From Pseudomonadales bacterium (GTDB taxonomy: Bacteria > Pseudomonadota > Gammaproteobacteria > Pseudomonadales > Azotimanducaceae), in contig JAHRVQ010000018.1 in the NCBI GenBank assembly GCA_019090615.1, positions 1-64,000 of the forward strand: a DNA stretch of 64,000 nt. Direction: 5' to 3'. Within the stretch, counting starts at the first letter, position 1. Each line of letters starts with the position of its first letter. The notes below the pieces were generated by a model, which worked only from the letters and a program-made list of their open reading frames with translations, was not told where the DNA came from and did no database searches. A program made the position numbers and the translations under genes. Shown in pieces: positions 19,883 through 29,107 of the stretch.

Positions 19883-22045
19883 TTAAACCGGTGCTGCCGG
19901 TTTGCTTGCTGCATTGGTGAAGTTTTTTGATCTGTTAGTATCAGAGTAGTCTGAAGGTGGGTCAATATGTTTTTCAATAGCGTTGATCAAATCTTCTTCG
20001 TAGAATGGTTTGCTGATAAAACCATTCATGCCGGCCGCTAAACATCTTTCCTGCGCGTCAGCCAAAGCATCTGCAGTTAAGGCGATAATGGGTATAGCTG
20101 AGAGGTTCATAGTCTGTTCATTTTGCCTGATTTTTTTAGTGGCTTCGAGGCCATCCATTATCGGCATATGACAATCCATTAAAATAAGGTCCAAATTGCT
20201 CCGGTGTTGGTTAACCATATCAACCGCTTTTTGGCCGTCTACAGCGATTAAGGTATGGTAGCCGCAATCATCTAAAATGGCGGCTGCAATTTCACGATTA
20301 ATTTCGTTATCTTCAGCGATTAAAATAGTGATGCCAGTGCTGACGTTTGTTATCGCTTTATCTTGGCCCGTGGTGCAAGGCTGATTTTCCGATGTTTGAG
20401 TCGTTGGTAGTGCCAGGGTTACAGTAAATTTACTGCCAAGCCCAATTGCACTTTCTACTTCGATGCTGCCGCGCATGGCGCTGACCAGACGTAATGAAAT
20501 AGCAAGGCCCAGGCCGGTGCCGCCATGCTGGCGCGTTACTGAGAGATCTGCCTGACTAAATGCCTCAAAAATTGAAGCCTGCTGTTTCTCACTCATACCA
20601 ATACCAGTATCCTGAACAAGGATACTGAGTGGCAGGCCAGCGCCGGCATAGGTTGAAATGTCTTGTGAAGAGCCCTCAGCGTGTTCTTGTAATGAGCCCT
20701 CAGCGCGCGTCTGTAAAGAGCCAGAGGTGATTTCTGATGATGATAAAGTGATAATAACTGCGCCCTTGTCAGTAAATTTAATCGCGTTGCTGATAAGGTT
20801 GCTAACTATTTGGCCGAGTCTTGTTGGGTCGCCAATTACAATTTGGTGGTGTAATTTTTTGTCGTATTGAACTTCAAGCGAAATTTCTTTCTCCAGGGCG
20901 TTGGCTCGAAATAAATTAGTGCATTGCTCAAGTAAATCTACAATTTCGAAAGGTGTATGTTCGAGCTCAAGTTTATTTGCTTCAATCTTCGACAGGTCAA
21001 GGATGTCGTTAAGGATGGCCATCAGTGTTTTACCACCAAATGAAATCATCTCTAGTAGCTTTGTTTGATGTTCAGTTAATTCGGTCTTTTCTAGAAGCTG
21101 GCTGGTACCAATGATGGCATTCATTGGGGTGCGTATTTCGTGGCTCATGGTGGCGAGGAAGTCGTTTTTTACTTGATTGGCGACAGATAATTCATCCAGC
21201 GTATCATTGAGGGATTGGGTGCGCTGTGCAACTTTTAACTCCAGGGTATGCTTGTATTCATCAACGGTGCGATTGCTGGCTACCAGTGCGTGACGAAATG
21301 TATGGTAGCTCTGGTTTAGTGCAGTTAGTTCATTTTGCTTGCTGGTGCTTGTGAGCTCGATATTTATAGGGTCAATTTTTAAAGACTGTAGGTCGAAATT
21401 ATCAATCTGGTTTTTTAGTGCATTTATTGGTTTAGCTACCATTTTATTGATTACCCATACAGAAACTAGCCAAAGGCAGAGGCTCTTTATGAGTGCCGCA
21501 ATAACTGTGATAAGGAAAGTCATCCAGGTTCTTTCTATTATGGTGCTCGAACTATAATAAATTGTTAGTTCGCCGATCTGCTCCAGATTGCCGTCCTGTT
21601 CTTTGATTAGCGGAATAGCTGCTTGATAGATGCGGTTGATGGGTTGCGACAGGTCGACGGTCTTTTTAGTAAAAGCCATATTTAAATTGCTGTAGTCTTG
21701 CTCATATTCACCTTGTGATGTTATGAAATAACCCAGCCGCCACACACTACTGTCAATGTTTTTTATACTGATACCAAAGACTTCGGGGCTTTTATGCAGG
21801 CCTTCAAGAGCCGCAAATATCTGCTCCTCTTCATAGTTCCAAAGTGCTTCGGTAATGGTAGGTCGAAATGTTTCACCAAGGCCTTCGATTTGACGGCCCA
21901 AATTGTTTTTTTCGTTATGAAATTCGCTGAATAACTGCAGTACTGTGAGGGTTAATGCGATACCCAGGTACAGCGTCAGAATCAAGCCAATTAACTGTCT
22001 TGATAATGTTGGTTTAGTTAGTTTCTGCCATTTGGCTATTATCAA
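19883..22045 (-). CDS. Hybrid sensor histidine kinase/receiver
   Basis: 720 residues: membrane segment (about 15-37), periplasmic sensor, second membrane segment (about 175-200), HAMP-like linker, coiled coil, HisKA with His302 (MSHEIRTPMN), ATPase domain (DTGIGMSE and GTGLGLA motifs) and a C-terminal receiver with phosphoacceptor Asp624 (LMDCHMP). An unusual 8-residue repeat EGSLQTRA/EGSLQEHA/EGSSQDIS interrupts the ATPase domain at about 440-464, encoded by 24-bp DNA repeats. It is transcribed with the downstream kinase (19-base gap) and lies 105 bases after the Tsx-like gene. Confidence 0.92.
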   Translation of the reverse strand: MIIAKWQKLTKPTLSRQLIGLILTLYLGIALTLTVLQLFSEFHNEKNNLGRQIEGLGETFRPTITEALWNYEEEQIFAALEGLHKSPEVFGISIKNIDSSVWRLGYFITSQGEYEQDYSNLNMAFTKKTVDLSQPINRIYQAAIPLIKEQDGNLEQIGELTIYYSSSTIIERTWMTFLITVIAALIKSLCLWLVSVWVINKMVAKPINALKNQIDNFDLQSLKIDPINIELTSTSKQNELTALNQSYHTFRHALVASNRTVDEYKHTLELKVAQRTQSLNDTLDELSVANQVKNDFLATMSHEIRTPMNAIIGTSQLLEKTELTEHQTKLLEMISFGGKTLMAILNDILDLSKIEANKLELEHTPFEIVDLLEQCTNLFRANALEKEISLEVQYDKKLHHQIVIGDPTRLGQIVSNLISNAIKFTDKGAVIITLSSSEITSGSLQTRAEGSLQEHAEGSSQDISTYAGAGLPLSILVQDTGIGMSEKQQASIFEAFSQADLSVTRQHGGTGLGLAISLRLVSAMRGSIEVESAIGLGSKFTVTLALPTTQTSENQPCTTGQDKAITNVSTGITILIAEDNEINREIAAAILDDCGYHTLIAVDGQKAVDMVNQHRSNLDLILMDCHMPIMDGLEATKKIRQNEQTMNLSAIPIIALTADALADAQERCLAAGMNGFISKPFYEEDLINAIEKHIDPPSDYSDTNRSKNFTNAASKPAAPV
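20651..20722. repeat. 24-bp in-frame tandem repeat inside hybrid kinase gene
   Basis: Two nearly identical 24-bp units (20670-20693 and 20694-20717), a partial further copy and a degenerate third unit encode three 8-residue repeats beginning EGS. The unit contains CGCTGAGGGCTC on the minus strand, the same core as the intergenic repeats near 32.3, 34.8 and 36.2 kb. Confidence 0.75.
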
Positions 22046-22150
22046 TTTTTAGGCCTGCTCAGTGCTGAATAATCATGACTGGCACGGGGGCTGCGCAGAA
22101 ACTGCGCTGACGGATTTAGGGAAATAGTGAGCTGAGTTACGGTTTGTCAT

Positions 22151-22966
22151 TTAGAGTCGCCAAACCACTAATGCCTGGGCGGCATTTTCGTCGGTTTCCG
22201 GGTTGCCTAGTTTATTGCGCCAAAGTTGGTATTCGATTCCAATGAACAATATATCGGCGGTATCAAAAAGTGCGTAGCCCAGGTCATAGCGTAGTTGTGG
22301 TTGGGCGAGGATCCATGAGTTCACTTTGCTACCAAATTGATTGTCTCGTTGGTGTATATATTCTATATGGCCAGTGATACCGAATTTATGCGTGCGGATA
22401 CTGAAAGGATAGTTCCATGCCAGGTCGATCATGAAACTATTATCTTCTTTGGGCGCTCGGTCGCCTCTGCTGGCGTCGATATAGGCAGTTATTAGCAGGT
22501 CAACAAAATTAAACCCAGGTACTTTCCAGGACAGGCTAAGGCCCGGCAAATATTTTTTTACATTAGCGTCGCCTGAGACGTTAACACCCAGAACGATACC
22601 GATGTCCTGCAATGCACCTGCGCGGACGGCTTTGCCAGTAATTCTGCTCAGGCTGAAGGTTGAATATAGTTCGCCGTAGAAATCATCGTTTGCAGATGTT
22701 GATATTTGATCGATAAAGAAAAAATTGCTGCCGTATTGCCAACCGCTTGCATGTTGTAAGGTGAAAATTGTTGTTTTGGTATCCCCGGCTGTAAAGGCGT
22801 TGTCCAGATCACCCTGTTGGTAGTGGATTTCAGTGGTACTCCACTCGGCGGCTGAAACTGAAGCTGCGTTTGTTATTAGCAGGCTTATAACAAAAAGTAA
22901 TCGTACCGTCAGCGGTTGCGCATTTTTAATTCGGCTGGTCTTCTTAGAGCGGTAAGAATTGTCCAT
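22151..22966 (-). CDS. Tsx/OmpK-like outer-membrane channel
   Basis: 271 residues. A signal peptide (roughly residues 18-40, ending SVSA) precedes a beta-barrel sequence beginning WSTTEIHYQQGDL and ending in a terminal aromatic/Leu strand (VVWRL), as expected for outer-membrane insertion. The pattern fits the nucleoside-specific channel family Tsx/OmpK, which forms small diffusion pores for nucleosides. The start at 22966 gives a rather long charged N-region, and an internal start may be used. It is divergent from the solute-binding protein gene across 113 bases. Confidence 0.7.
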   Translation of the reverse strand: MDNSYRSKKTSRIKNAQPLTVRLLFVISLLITNAASVSAAEWSTTEIHYQQGDLDNAFTAGDTKTTIFTLQHASGWQYGSNFFFIDQISTSANDDFYGELYSTFSLSRITGKAVRAGALQDIGIVLGVNVSGDANVKKYLPGLSLSWKVPGFNFVDLLITAYIDASRGDRAPKEDNSFMIDLAWNYPFSIRTHKFGITGHIEYIHQRDNQFGSKVNSWILAQPQLRYDLGYALFDTADILFIGIEYQLWRNKLGNPETDENAAQALVVWRL

Positions 22967-23079
22967 AAGTAGATTTACATCGATTGTTTGGGGTACACAT
23001 TTGGCAATGTTTGGTCTATATAATTAGGTATAGTGAAGGGAATAGCTAAGTACAAATCGAACTCTGGGGATATTAGATA

Positions 23080-23850
23080 ATGAGCGACAAAGTGATATCC
23101 AGTTGGACATTTGGGGCTTTTATAAAACGGCTGTTGGTTCTTATGTGCCTGAGTTGGGCGACGCAAATTTATGCTAAAGCGTTGGTGGTCGGGGTTGAAG
23201 ATATTGAGTACTTTCCAATTTATGCAAAAAGAGGCGGCCAGTACGCTGGTTTTGCGCGGGATTTCCTTGATGCCTTTGCCTTAAGGTATGGGCATGCCAT
23301 GACCTACAAACCGATGCCTATAAAACGCCTTTATGGCGAGTTTCTTAATGGTCGAGTGGACCTGAAATTTCCTGATGATAAAAACTGGGCGAGTGATAAG
23401 AAGGCGGGTAAGGGTGTGGTTTATAGTGCCGGCGTACTTGAATATATTGATGGTGTGATGGTTGCGCCCGGTGAACTATCGAAAGGCGAAAATAGTTTGA
23501 AAATACTGGGTACCGTGCGTGGTTTTACCCCCTGGGATTACATGGATCAAATTAGTTCGGGCAGTATGAAAATTAAAGAAAATTCAGACCTGAAAGGTTT
23601 GATGAGTCTGATACAGGCCGAGCGTATCAATGGCGTTTATTTTAATGTTGTGGTGGCTCGGTATTTTCTGAAACATACGTTGTTCAATAAAAATGCTATT
23701 GTATTTGATAGTACGCTGCCTCATTCGCGCAACCACTATTATGTATCTACTATTCGACACGGGGATGTTGTCGACCAAATTAATGAATTCCTTGAAACGG
23801 AAGCAGCTTTGGTGTCGTCGCTAAAAGACAAATATGAGGTCCGCTTGTAG
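23080..23850 (+). CDS. Periplasmic solute-binding protein, family 3-like
   Basis: 256 residues with a signal peptide (about 1-34, ending IYA) and a bilobal PBP-II-like sequence (VVGVEDIEYFPIY, GFARDFLDAFALRYGH, then hinge and second lobe with GVYFNVVVARYFL). These proteins bind amino acids or similar small solutes, for ABC import or as sensor inputs. No ABC permease or ATPase is nearby; the two sensor kinases on the opposite strand make a sensing role conceivable (inference). Confidence 0.72.
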   Translation: MSDKVISSWTFGAFIKRLLVLMCLSWATQIYAKALVVGVEDIEYFPIYAKRGGQYAGFARDFLDAFALRYGHAMTYKPMPIKRLYGEFLNGRVDLKFPDDKNWASDKKAGKGVVYSAGVLEYIDGVMVAPGELSKGENSLKILGTVRGFTPWDYMDQISSGSMKIKENSDLKGLMSLIQAERINGVYFNVVVARYFLKHTLFNKNAIVFDSTLPHSRNHYYVSTIRHGDVVDQINEFLETEAALVSSLKDKYEVRL

Positions 23851-23930
23851 TGCAGTATCACTCCCCGGCTTGAAAAACGCAGCGCATTGTTAATCTTTCG
23901 CTAACGGCTGCGCTATTCTCTCTGGTTAAT

Positions 23931-24587
23931 TCAGTGCTCCTTTAGATATTGCTCAACGAACATGAGTCGATCATTTCCCCACCATATCTGATCGTCGATT
24001 TTCATGATTGGCGCGCCAAATACGCCGTTAGAATGGGCGTCTAACTGGGATTTTTTGAAAGCATGTTCGCCCTCGCCGGAATTAATAAAAAGGACAAATT
24101 CTTCAGTGTCCAGATCAGCTGCTGCGGCTGCATAGCGTAAAAAATAATCATGGTCAGGGTCGGCGGGCTTTTCTGTCGACCTGGCCTGTCCCCAGACCAT
24201 ACCAAAAGTGCTATTCACGTACTGCTCGGCACGTTGATGTTGAATGGCGTAGAGCGCGCCAATGTTGATGCGTCGGCAGTCCATGCTGGCAGGGAAACTA
24301 AATGGTACGTCGTAGTAGCTTGCCCAACGTTTGAGATCCTGAATAAGGGCGTGAATTTTCACTGGAACTTCTCGGTTAGCAGGGCCGTAGTTGCCGGCTG
24401 CTTTTTTAGCAGCGGCAATGTCTATCGGCTGATAATCGATTTCATAGTCGTATTTTCGAGTAAGGTCGGGAAGTTTTAAATGCGCGAAATAGCTAAATGG
24501 GCTCATAAAATCGAAATAGAAACGAAGCGTTCTGGGCCGTACCTTAGGGGTCGTTGCAGAGTTTGTTGCAGGGTTTGAGGTAGGCAT
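23931..24587 (-). CDS. DsbA-fold 2-hydroxychromene-2-carboxylate isomerase-like protein
   Basis: 218 residues from the ATG at 24587, chosen because GGAG lies about 10 bases upstream; a longer frame to 24629 has no ribosome site. The sequence opens with RFYFDFMSPFSYFA, the glutathione-binding Ser-containing N-terminus of HCCA isomerases (kappa-class GST-like), and ends with GVFGAPIMKIDDQIWWGNDR. The family isomerises aromatic catabolic intermediates or transfers glutathione. There is no Cys pair, so it is not an oxidoreductase. It suits an organism with aromatic or polycyclic catabolism, though it lies outside the main cluster. Confidence 0.85.
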   Translation of the reverse strand: MPTSNPATNSATTPKVRPRTLRFYFDFMSPFSYFAHLKLPDLTRKYDYEIDYQPIDIAAAKKAAGNYGPANREVPVKIHALIQDLKRWASYYDVPFSFPASMDCRRINIGALYAIQHQRAEQYVNSTFGMVWGQARSTEKPADPDHDYFLRYAAAAADLDTEEFVLFINSGEGEHAFKKSQLDAHSNGVFGAPIMKIDDQIWWGNDRLMFVEQYLKEH

Positions 24588-24881
24588 GGTGCAGGTTCTC
24601 CGAAATGTTAGGCGGTAGCAGCCGCGCATGGACGATTAACTGTCTGTTGATTATGCCGTTATATTGCACCTCTGGATGCAGTGCCACTTTCATCTTGTGC
24701 TTGACCCATGGTATATATGTAATTGATTTGATGTCAATGGCGGCGCGGCGAATGATGAAGCTATATTTTGGCTGATTTCTAAAAAGCTGTGATCAACCTG
24801 CAATATCGGTAAGCCAGACAACGATATGGAACAAATAGCAGAGATAGCCGCAAAAAAATAATTAAGCAATAGGAGAAAATA

Positions 24882-25307
24882 ATGGCCTTACCGCAAGAAA
24901 TATCACCAGTAAATAGCGACCTTATGGATGGTCTAGCTGCGGCGTCAAAAATGGAATGGATCGTCACAGAGCCTGGGGCGGCGATGAAAATACTCTGGAC
25001 TGGGGCAGAAACTGGCCGCTGGGCGGTGCTGCTGAAATGGGATAAAGGTTATGTGGCGGGCCAGCACAAGCACCTTAGTGCTGCTTTTGTCTATATGTTA
25101 AAAGGCAAGCTGCAGGTACGTGATGGGATAATTAATGCGGGGGATTTTGTTCACGAACCTAATGGTATGTTACATGGAACAACCACTGCGCTAGAAGATA
25201 GCGAGTATCTGTTTTTCTGTGACGGGCCGGTACTATTTTATAACGATGACGGGTTTACCGGTTATCTCGGCTGGGAAGAGCTTGAGAGAATGAAGAATAA
25301 GTCTTAG
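24882..25307 (+). CDS. Cupin-domain protein (ChrR-like/dioxygenase-like)
   Basis: 141 residues with a single cupin barrel: likely metal ligands in GQHKHLSAAF (first motif) and the later MLHGTTT His. It resembles small cupins annotated as dihydroxyacetophenone dioxygenase-like or anti-sigma cupins. A strong AGGAG precedes the ATG by 7 bases. The substrate is not deducible. Confidence 0.75.
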   Translation: MALPQEISPVNSDLMDGLAAASKMEWIVTEPGAAMKILWTGAETGRWAVLLKWDKGYVAGQHKHLSAAFVYMLKGKLQVRDGIINAGDFVHEPNGMLHGTTTALEDSEYLFFCDGPVLFYNDDGFTGYLGWEELERMKNKS

Positions 25308-25440
25308 GGTTCTAAGAATAACCTCATGAGTAGGCACTATTCCATTGGTTAGGGTGCGGCTACAGCTGTCTTTGTTTTTAGCTACAAACTCGATATAGGG
25401 TTTGATCTTTTTTAATTTTTCCCATGTCCAGGCCACGGGT

Positions 25441-28032
25441 TTATTTCCCTGTCATAACCCAAACCCCATCCCAGTGTTCACCTGGATTATTGTTTTGATA
25501 GTGGCTAATTCGTTCTAGATAGATATCGGGGATACGATTGTCCGGTGCTAACGCTTTGGCTTGAAGGTATAACTTTTTGGCTTCCTGCCATTGTTGTTGC
25601 CGATAGGCCTGTAGCGCCTGGTTTTCAATCACATATGATTGTCGGGTTGCGTCATCTAACAGGTTGGCGCGGTATTCGAAACTTTCAAAAAGGGTTACTG
25701 GCAGGGTTTTGCCTTTTACTCTGATACGGTCTATTTCTCGCAGGTGTTGCTGGTCCGGCAACTTGTTCACGGTCATATGGCTGACTAGAATGGGGGTACT
25801 ATAGAACTTGGTGATACTTTCGATTCTGGCGGCAAGATTAACGGTGTCGCCAATGACTGTGTAGTCCATGCGGCGAGGGGAGCCAATATTCCCAGCAATC
25901 GCTTCGCCGGTTGAAACCCCAATGCCATGCTGGATTTCTGGCAACCCCTGAGCAGTTCTTTGTATATTGAGTTCATTCAGCGCGCGCATCATGTTATTGG
26001 CTGCAGCAAGTGCATTTGATTCGTCTAGGGGGCTTTCTAGTGGTACACCAAATAAGGCCATAATGGCGTCGCCAATATATTTATCAAGAATACCGCTATG
26101 TTGGTCCAGGACATCAACCATGCACGAAAAGTACTCATTGAGCATGGTCACTGTTGGTCTTGGGCCGATACTTTCTGACAAGGTAGTAAAGCTTCGAATG
26201 TCCGTAAATAACAGCGTCATTTCCTGCATTCGGCCATCGATCACGTCACGGTGGCCAGACAAGACCTGGTCAACCACCGTTTTTGGCATATAACGCGACA
26301 TGGTGTTGCGTATACGCTTCTCGCCTGACAGGTCTTCAAGAATTAATAATAATCCTATAGCGGCATCATTCTGATCGATTAATGGCACGGTGGTTAGATT
26401 GACGGCAGTAGTGTCAGCTGACGTCGTAACCAGTTCCGTGTCAAAGCTTAGATCTGCTTCGCCTTTTTGCATCACGGTCCTGATGCTGTCCTGTATCCAC
26501 GGGTTATGCTGCTGAAACAGGTGTTGAGCAGACTGCCCCAGACGGCTCTGGTCTGTATGGCCTAGCATTCGTTGGGCAGCGGCATTGATGGTGGTTAGAT
26601 TAAGATCCTGATCCAGTGATATGACGCCGTTTGAAAGGCTTTTTAGAATGCTTTCGGAATAATTTTTCAGGCGTAATACTTCTTCAAACAGCTGGGCGTT
26701 TTCTATGGCTGTGGAGGCCTGGGCAGCTAGCGCATTGAGCCGTTTTTGATCCTGGGGTCCGAATTCACCCTCAAGTCGGTTGATTACCTGCAGCACACCA
26801 AGCTGCGTACCCTGTTTGGCATTTACCGGCACACAAATCATATTACGGGTAGTGAAACCGGTCCGTTTATCTGTTGCATCGTTAAATCGAGAGTCTGATT
26901 GTACATCGGTAGATAAAATGGCTTTTTGCTCGGTAAAAGTGGCACCTGCTATACCGGAATGAGTATCGAGGTATATACATTCGCCTTCAAGCCCTTCAGC
27001 GACAGGGGTCCATAACTGGTCAGTTGCAGCATCATAGAGATACAGGGTGCTGCGTTCGGCATTGAGTAGTTCGCTGGCACCGGTAGTAATGACCTGAAGT
27101 AGTTTATCCAGGTGCAGTTGTTCAGAAAAAGCGCTGGTTATTTGCAGCAGTTTTGATTCTCGGCGTTCACGGATCGCAAGTCCTTTGCCCATGCTGCCGA
27201 TACTGCGTGCCACCAGGCCGATTTCATCCGGTCGTGAACTTTCAAGTTCGATATCAAAATCGCCCTCGCCCACTGAGCTAATAGCATTGCGGATGTTGGT
27301 GCAGTCATTATGCAGGGCTAATCCATATTGGCGTGAGACGAACAATGCTGCGATCACAAATACGGCGCCAACAAACATGATTTCGATTGCTTCAGCCATG
27401 CTGGCATATCCTTCAAAGACGTTCCTTAACATGACCAGTATGAGAATAAGTGCTGGCACAATGGTAAAAATTGCATAACCCTCCATTAATCGTCGGGTGA
27501 TATGCTCCACAGATCGTTGAGTTGCAGCACCGTTTTTACGGAGAAACTGCTCTAGCAATACGTATTCGAGTTGCGACAATATACCGCCACCTAAGGCCCA
27601 GTATCCGGTAAGTAGCTTTAGGTGGCTGCCCATAGGAAAGGCAGGATATAACCACATATGCAGTAATAGTGCTGCGATACCCGCTAATAACCAGGAAGTA
27701 ACGGCAACGTACATGCCATGTCTTGCGAGGCAGCTGGTGCCCAGAGGGCGAGGGAGTAATCTAAAAAGTACCTCTCTTAAGGTCACCTGGAAAACAGCGA
27801 CCGTCAATAGGCCGGTGAATAGACGTGTGAGTTCTACGTTGGCTACAAATGGGCATACGGTACGTCCGTAAATACTAAGAAATACCACCGCAATGCCTGC
27901 TAACAGGTGCATTTGAAAGCGATAGCTGACTGGAATGTCAATTAATGAATCTATACAGCTGATGTTATCGTTAGGCGGTGCTGCTGGTCTATTGTGAACC
28001 TGATTGTTGGCCAGATTTGCTGTGCTACTCAC
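25441..28032 (-). CDS. Membrane adenylate cyclase with HAMP, GAF and PAS domains
   Basis: 863 residues. About six membrane segments in two blocks (roughly 40-240), HAMP-like linker, GAF (about 295-450), PAS (about 455-570), a class III cyclase domain (about 590-770) and a short helical C-terminal repeat. The cyclase domain has both metal-binding Asp (LLFTDIRSF and KYIGDAIMALFG), the substrate-specifying Lys in DKYIGDA, and Thr rather than Asp in DYTVIGDTVNLAARIE, which fits class IIIb adenylate cyclases. The Asn and Arg of NLAARIE are present, so activity is expected. cAMP output could feed catabolic regulation elsewhere. Confidence 0.9.
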   Translation of the reverse strand: MSSTANLANNQVHNRPAAPPNDNISCIDSLIDIPVSYRFQMHLLAGIAVVFLSIYGRTVCPFVANVELTRLFTGLLTVAVFQVTLREVLFRLLPRPLGTSCLARHGMYVAVTSWLLAGIAALLLHMWLYPAFPMGSHLKLLTGYWALGGGILSQLEYVLLEQFLRKNGAATQRSVEHITRRLMEGYAIFTIVPALILILVMLRNVFEGYASMAEAIEIMFVGAVFVIAALFVSRQYGLALHNDCTNIRNAISSVGEGDFDIELESSRPDEIGLVARSIGSMGKGLAIRERRESKLLQITSAFSEQLHLDKLLQVITTGASELLNAERSTLYLYDAATDQLWTPVAEGLEGECIYLDTHSGIAGATFTEQKAILSTDVQSDSRFNDATDKRTGFTTRNMICVPVNAKQGTQLGVLQVINRLEGEFGPQDQKRLNALAAQASTAIENAQLFEEVLRLKNYSESILKSLSNGVISLDQDLNLTTINAAAQRMLGHTDQSRLGQSAQHLFQQHNPWIQDSIRTVMQKGEADLSFDTELVTTSADTTAVNLTTVPLIDQNDAAIGLLLILEDLSGEKRIRNTMSRYMPKTVVDQVLSGHRDVIDGRMQEMTLLFTDIRSFTTLSESIGPRPTVTMLNEYFSCMVDVLDQHSGILDKYIGDAIMALFGVPLESPLDESNALAAANNMMRALNELNIQRTAQGLPEIQHGIGVSTGEAIAGNIGSPRRMDYTVIGDTVNLAARIESITKFYSTPILVSHMTVNKLPDQQHLREIDRIRVKGKTLPVTLFESFEYRANLLDDATRQSYVIENQALQAYRQQQWQEAKKLYLQAKALAPDNRIPDIYLERISHYQNNNPGEHWDGVWVMTGK

Positions 28033-28432
28033 TTTAGAATCCCTTTGTAATGATTTGCCGTAATAATTGGCCAGGCTGTATTTTTGCGATTGTATAGAGA
28101 CGCGTATTTAAACCGGTTGTTACTAAACTTTTACTCAATTATTTCGCTTTGTCCGCAAAAATAACCGAATTTAGATAATACCAAAGTATTTAGAGTAACC
28201 AGGAACAAGTTAGGTAATTCTGACCGAATGGAGCAGCTGGCCATATTGGTGAAAAGGGCCACTTAATGGTCGAAAGGTCAAAGCGCTGTATGTTGAAACA
28301 TTGTGCCGAAATATTGTGGCGAAACATTGTGTTTCAACAACATGAGAACTCTGGGGCGGGGGACATAGAGGTATTTATAATGATACGCTAATGGCCAGGA
28401 TTATTGATAGAGCGAATTAGGAGATAAGCGAC
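28033..28432. other. Divergent intergenic region with repeat-rich element
   Basis: 400 bases between the cyclase gene (minus) and the VOC gene (plus). Besides the 28291-28339 element it is AT-rich with no gene. Promoters for both genes should be here. Confidence 0.5.
28291..28339. promoter_or_regulatory. Three 13-bp tandem repeats framed by an inverted repeat
   Basis: Units GAAACATTGTGCC, GAAATATTGTGGC and GAAACATTGTGTT lie end to end at 28295-28333. The outer bases form a perfect 10-bp inverted repeat, TGTTGAAACA (28291-28300) and TGTTTCAACA (28330-28339). It is about 95 bases upstream of the VOC gene and may be a multi-site operator; no cognate regulator is known from the window. Confidence 0.55.
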
Positions 28433-28882
28433 ATGTCTGTGACAGGGTTTGATCATATAGCATTACCCACGGGGAAACCGAAGCAACTGATTGAGTTTTA
28501 TGGCGCTTTGGGCTTCAAAGTGCCCGATGTAAGCGTTCTTGATGACCTGCCGATGCCCGTCTTTGAAATTCGGTTTGGTACCCAAAAAATTAATGTGCAT
28601 TTGCCGGCGCTCTGGCAGAGCAAAAAGTTCACCTTACGCGGGCCCACTGCGGTACCGGGGTGTAGTGATCTTTGTTTTGTCTGGGATGGCACGGAGGATG
28701 AATTACGGCGCCGTTTGACTGTTGCCCAGGCTGACATTTTGGTTGGGCCGGTAAAAATGCGCGGTGCGCAGGGTCCCTCTGCCAGTATCTATACCCGCGA
28801 TCCAGATGGTAACCTGGTCGAGTTTATGTTTTACGATCTGACTAATATCACCAGCGAGATCAGTGATCGGTTGCCATTGTAG
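28433..28882 (+). CDS. VOC (glyoxalase/bleomycin resistance) family protein
   Basis: 149 residues with two beta-alpha-beta-beta-beta modules. Likely metal ligands are His8 (GFDHIALP) and Glu in DGNLVEFMFY near residue 137. Members include extradiol dioxygenases, lactoylglutathione lyases and methylmalonyl-CoA epimerases; the short length suits a dimeric lyase or isomerase. Start supported by GGAG-like sequence about 10 bases upstream. Exact reaction unknown. Confidence 0.8.
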   Translation: MSVTGFDHIALPTGKPKQLIEFYGALGFKVPDVSVLDDLPMPVFEIRFGTQKINVHLPALWQSKKFTLRGPTAVPGCSDLCFVWDGTEDELRRRLTVAQADILVGPVKMRGAQGPSASIYTRDPDGNLVEFMFYDLTNITSEISDRLPL

Positions 28883-28919
28883 CTGTTGATTGTCATAGTG
28901 AGTAGCTGTTGATTGCCAT
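28879..28919. repeat. 23-bp tandem duplication after VOC gene
   Basis: GTAGCTGTTGATTGTCAT at 28879 recurs as GTAGCTGTTGATTGCCAT at 28902. The first copy starts within the final codons and spans the TAG stop of the VOC gene. Confidence 0.85.
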
Positions 28920-29107
28920 TGTATACAGCGTGTAGGCAATTTGTAAAAAGCTTTGTTCGTTGGGTTTTAGCCGCTTGTTCTGTTAGCTGCTGCATTAGTT
29001 GGCTTTATGAACATTATGAAAGTTGCCTACGCAAAGGTCGTCAAAGAGGCGAGGCCAGACGTTAGAATGGAAACAAATTCGCTAAACTGAAAGGAAAGAG
29101 CAGGCAT

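Noticed and set aside
23870-23925. Possible terminator CGCAGC...GCTGCG after the solute-binding gene
   Set aside because: The stem is broken by unpaired bases and there is no clean T-run, so it was not listed as a feature.
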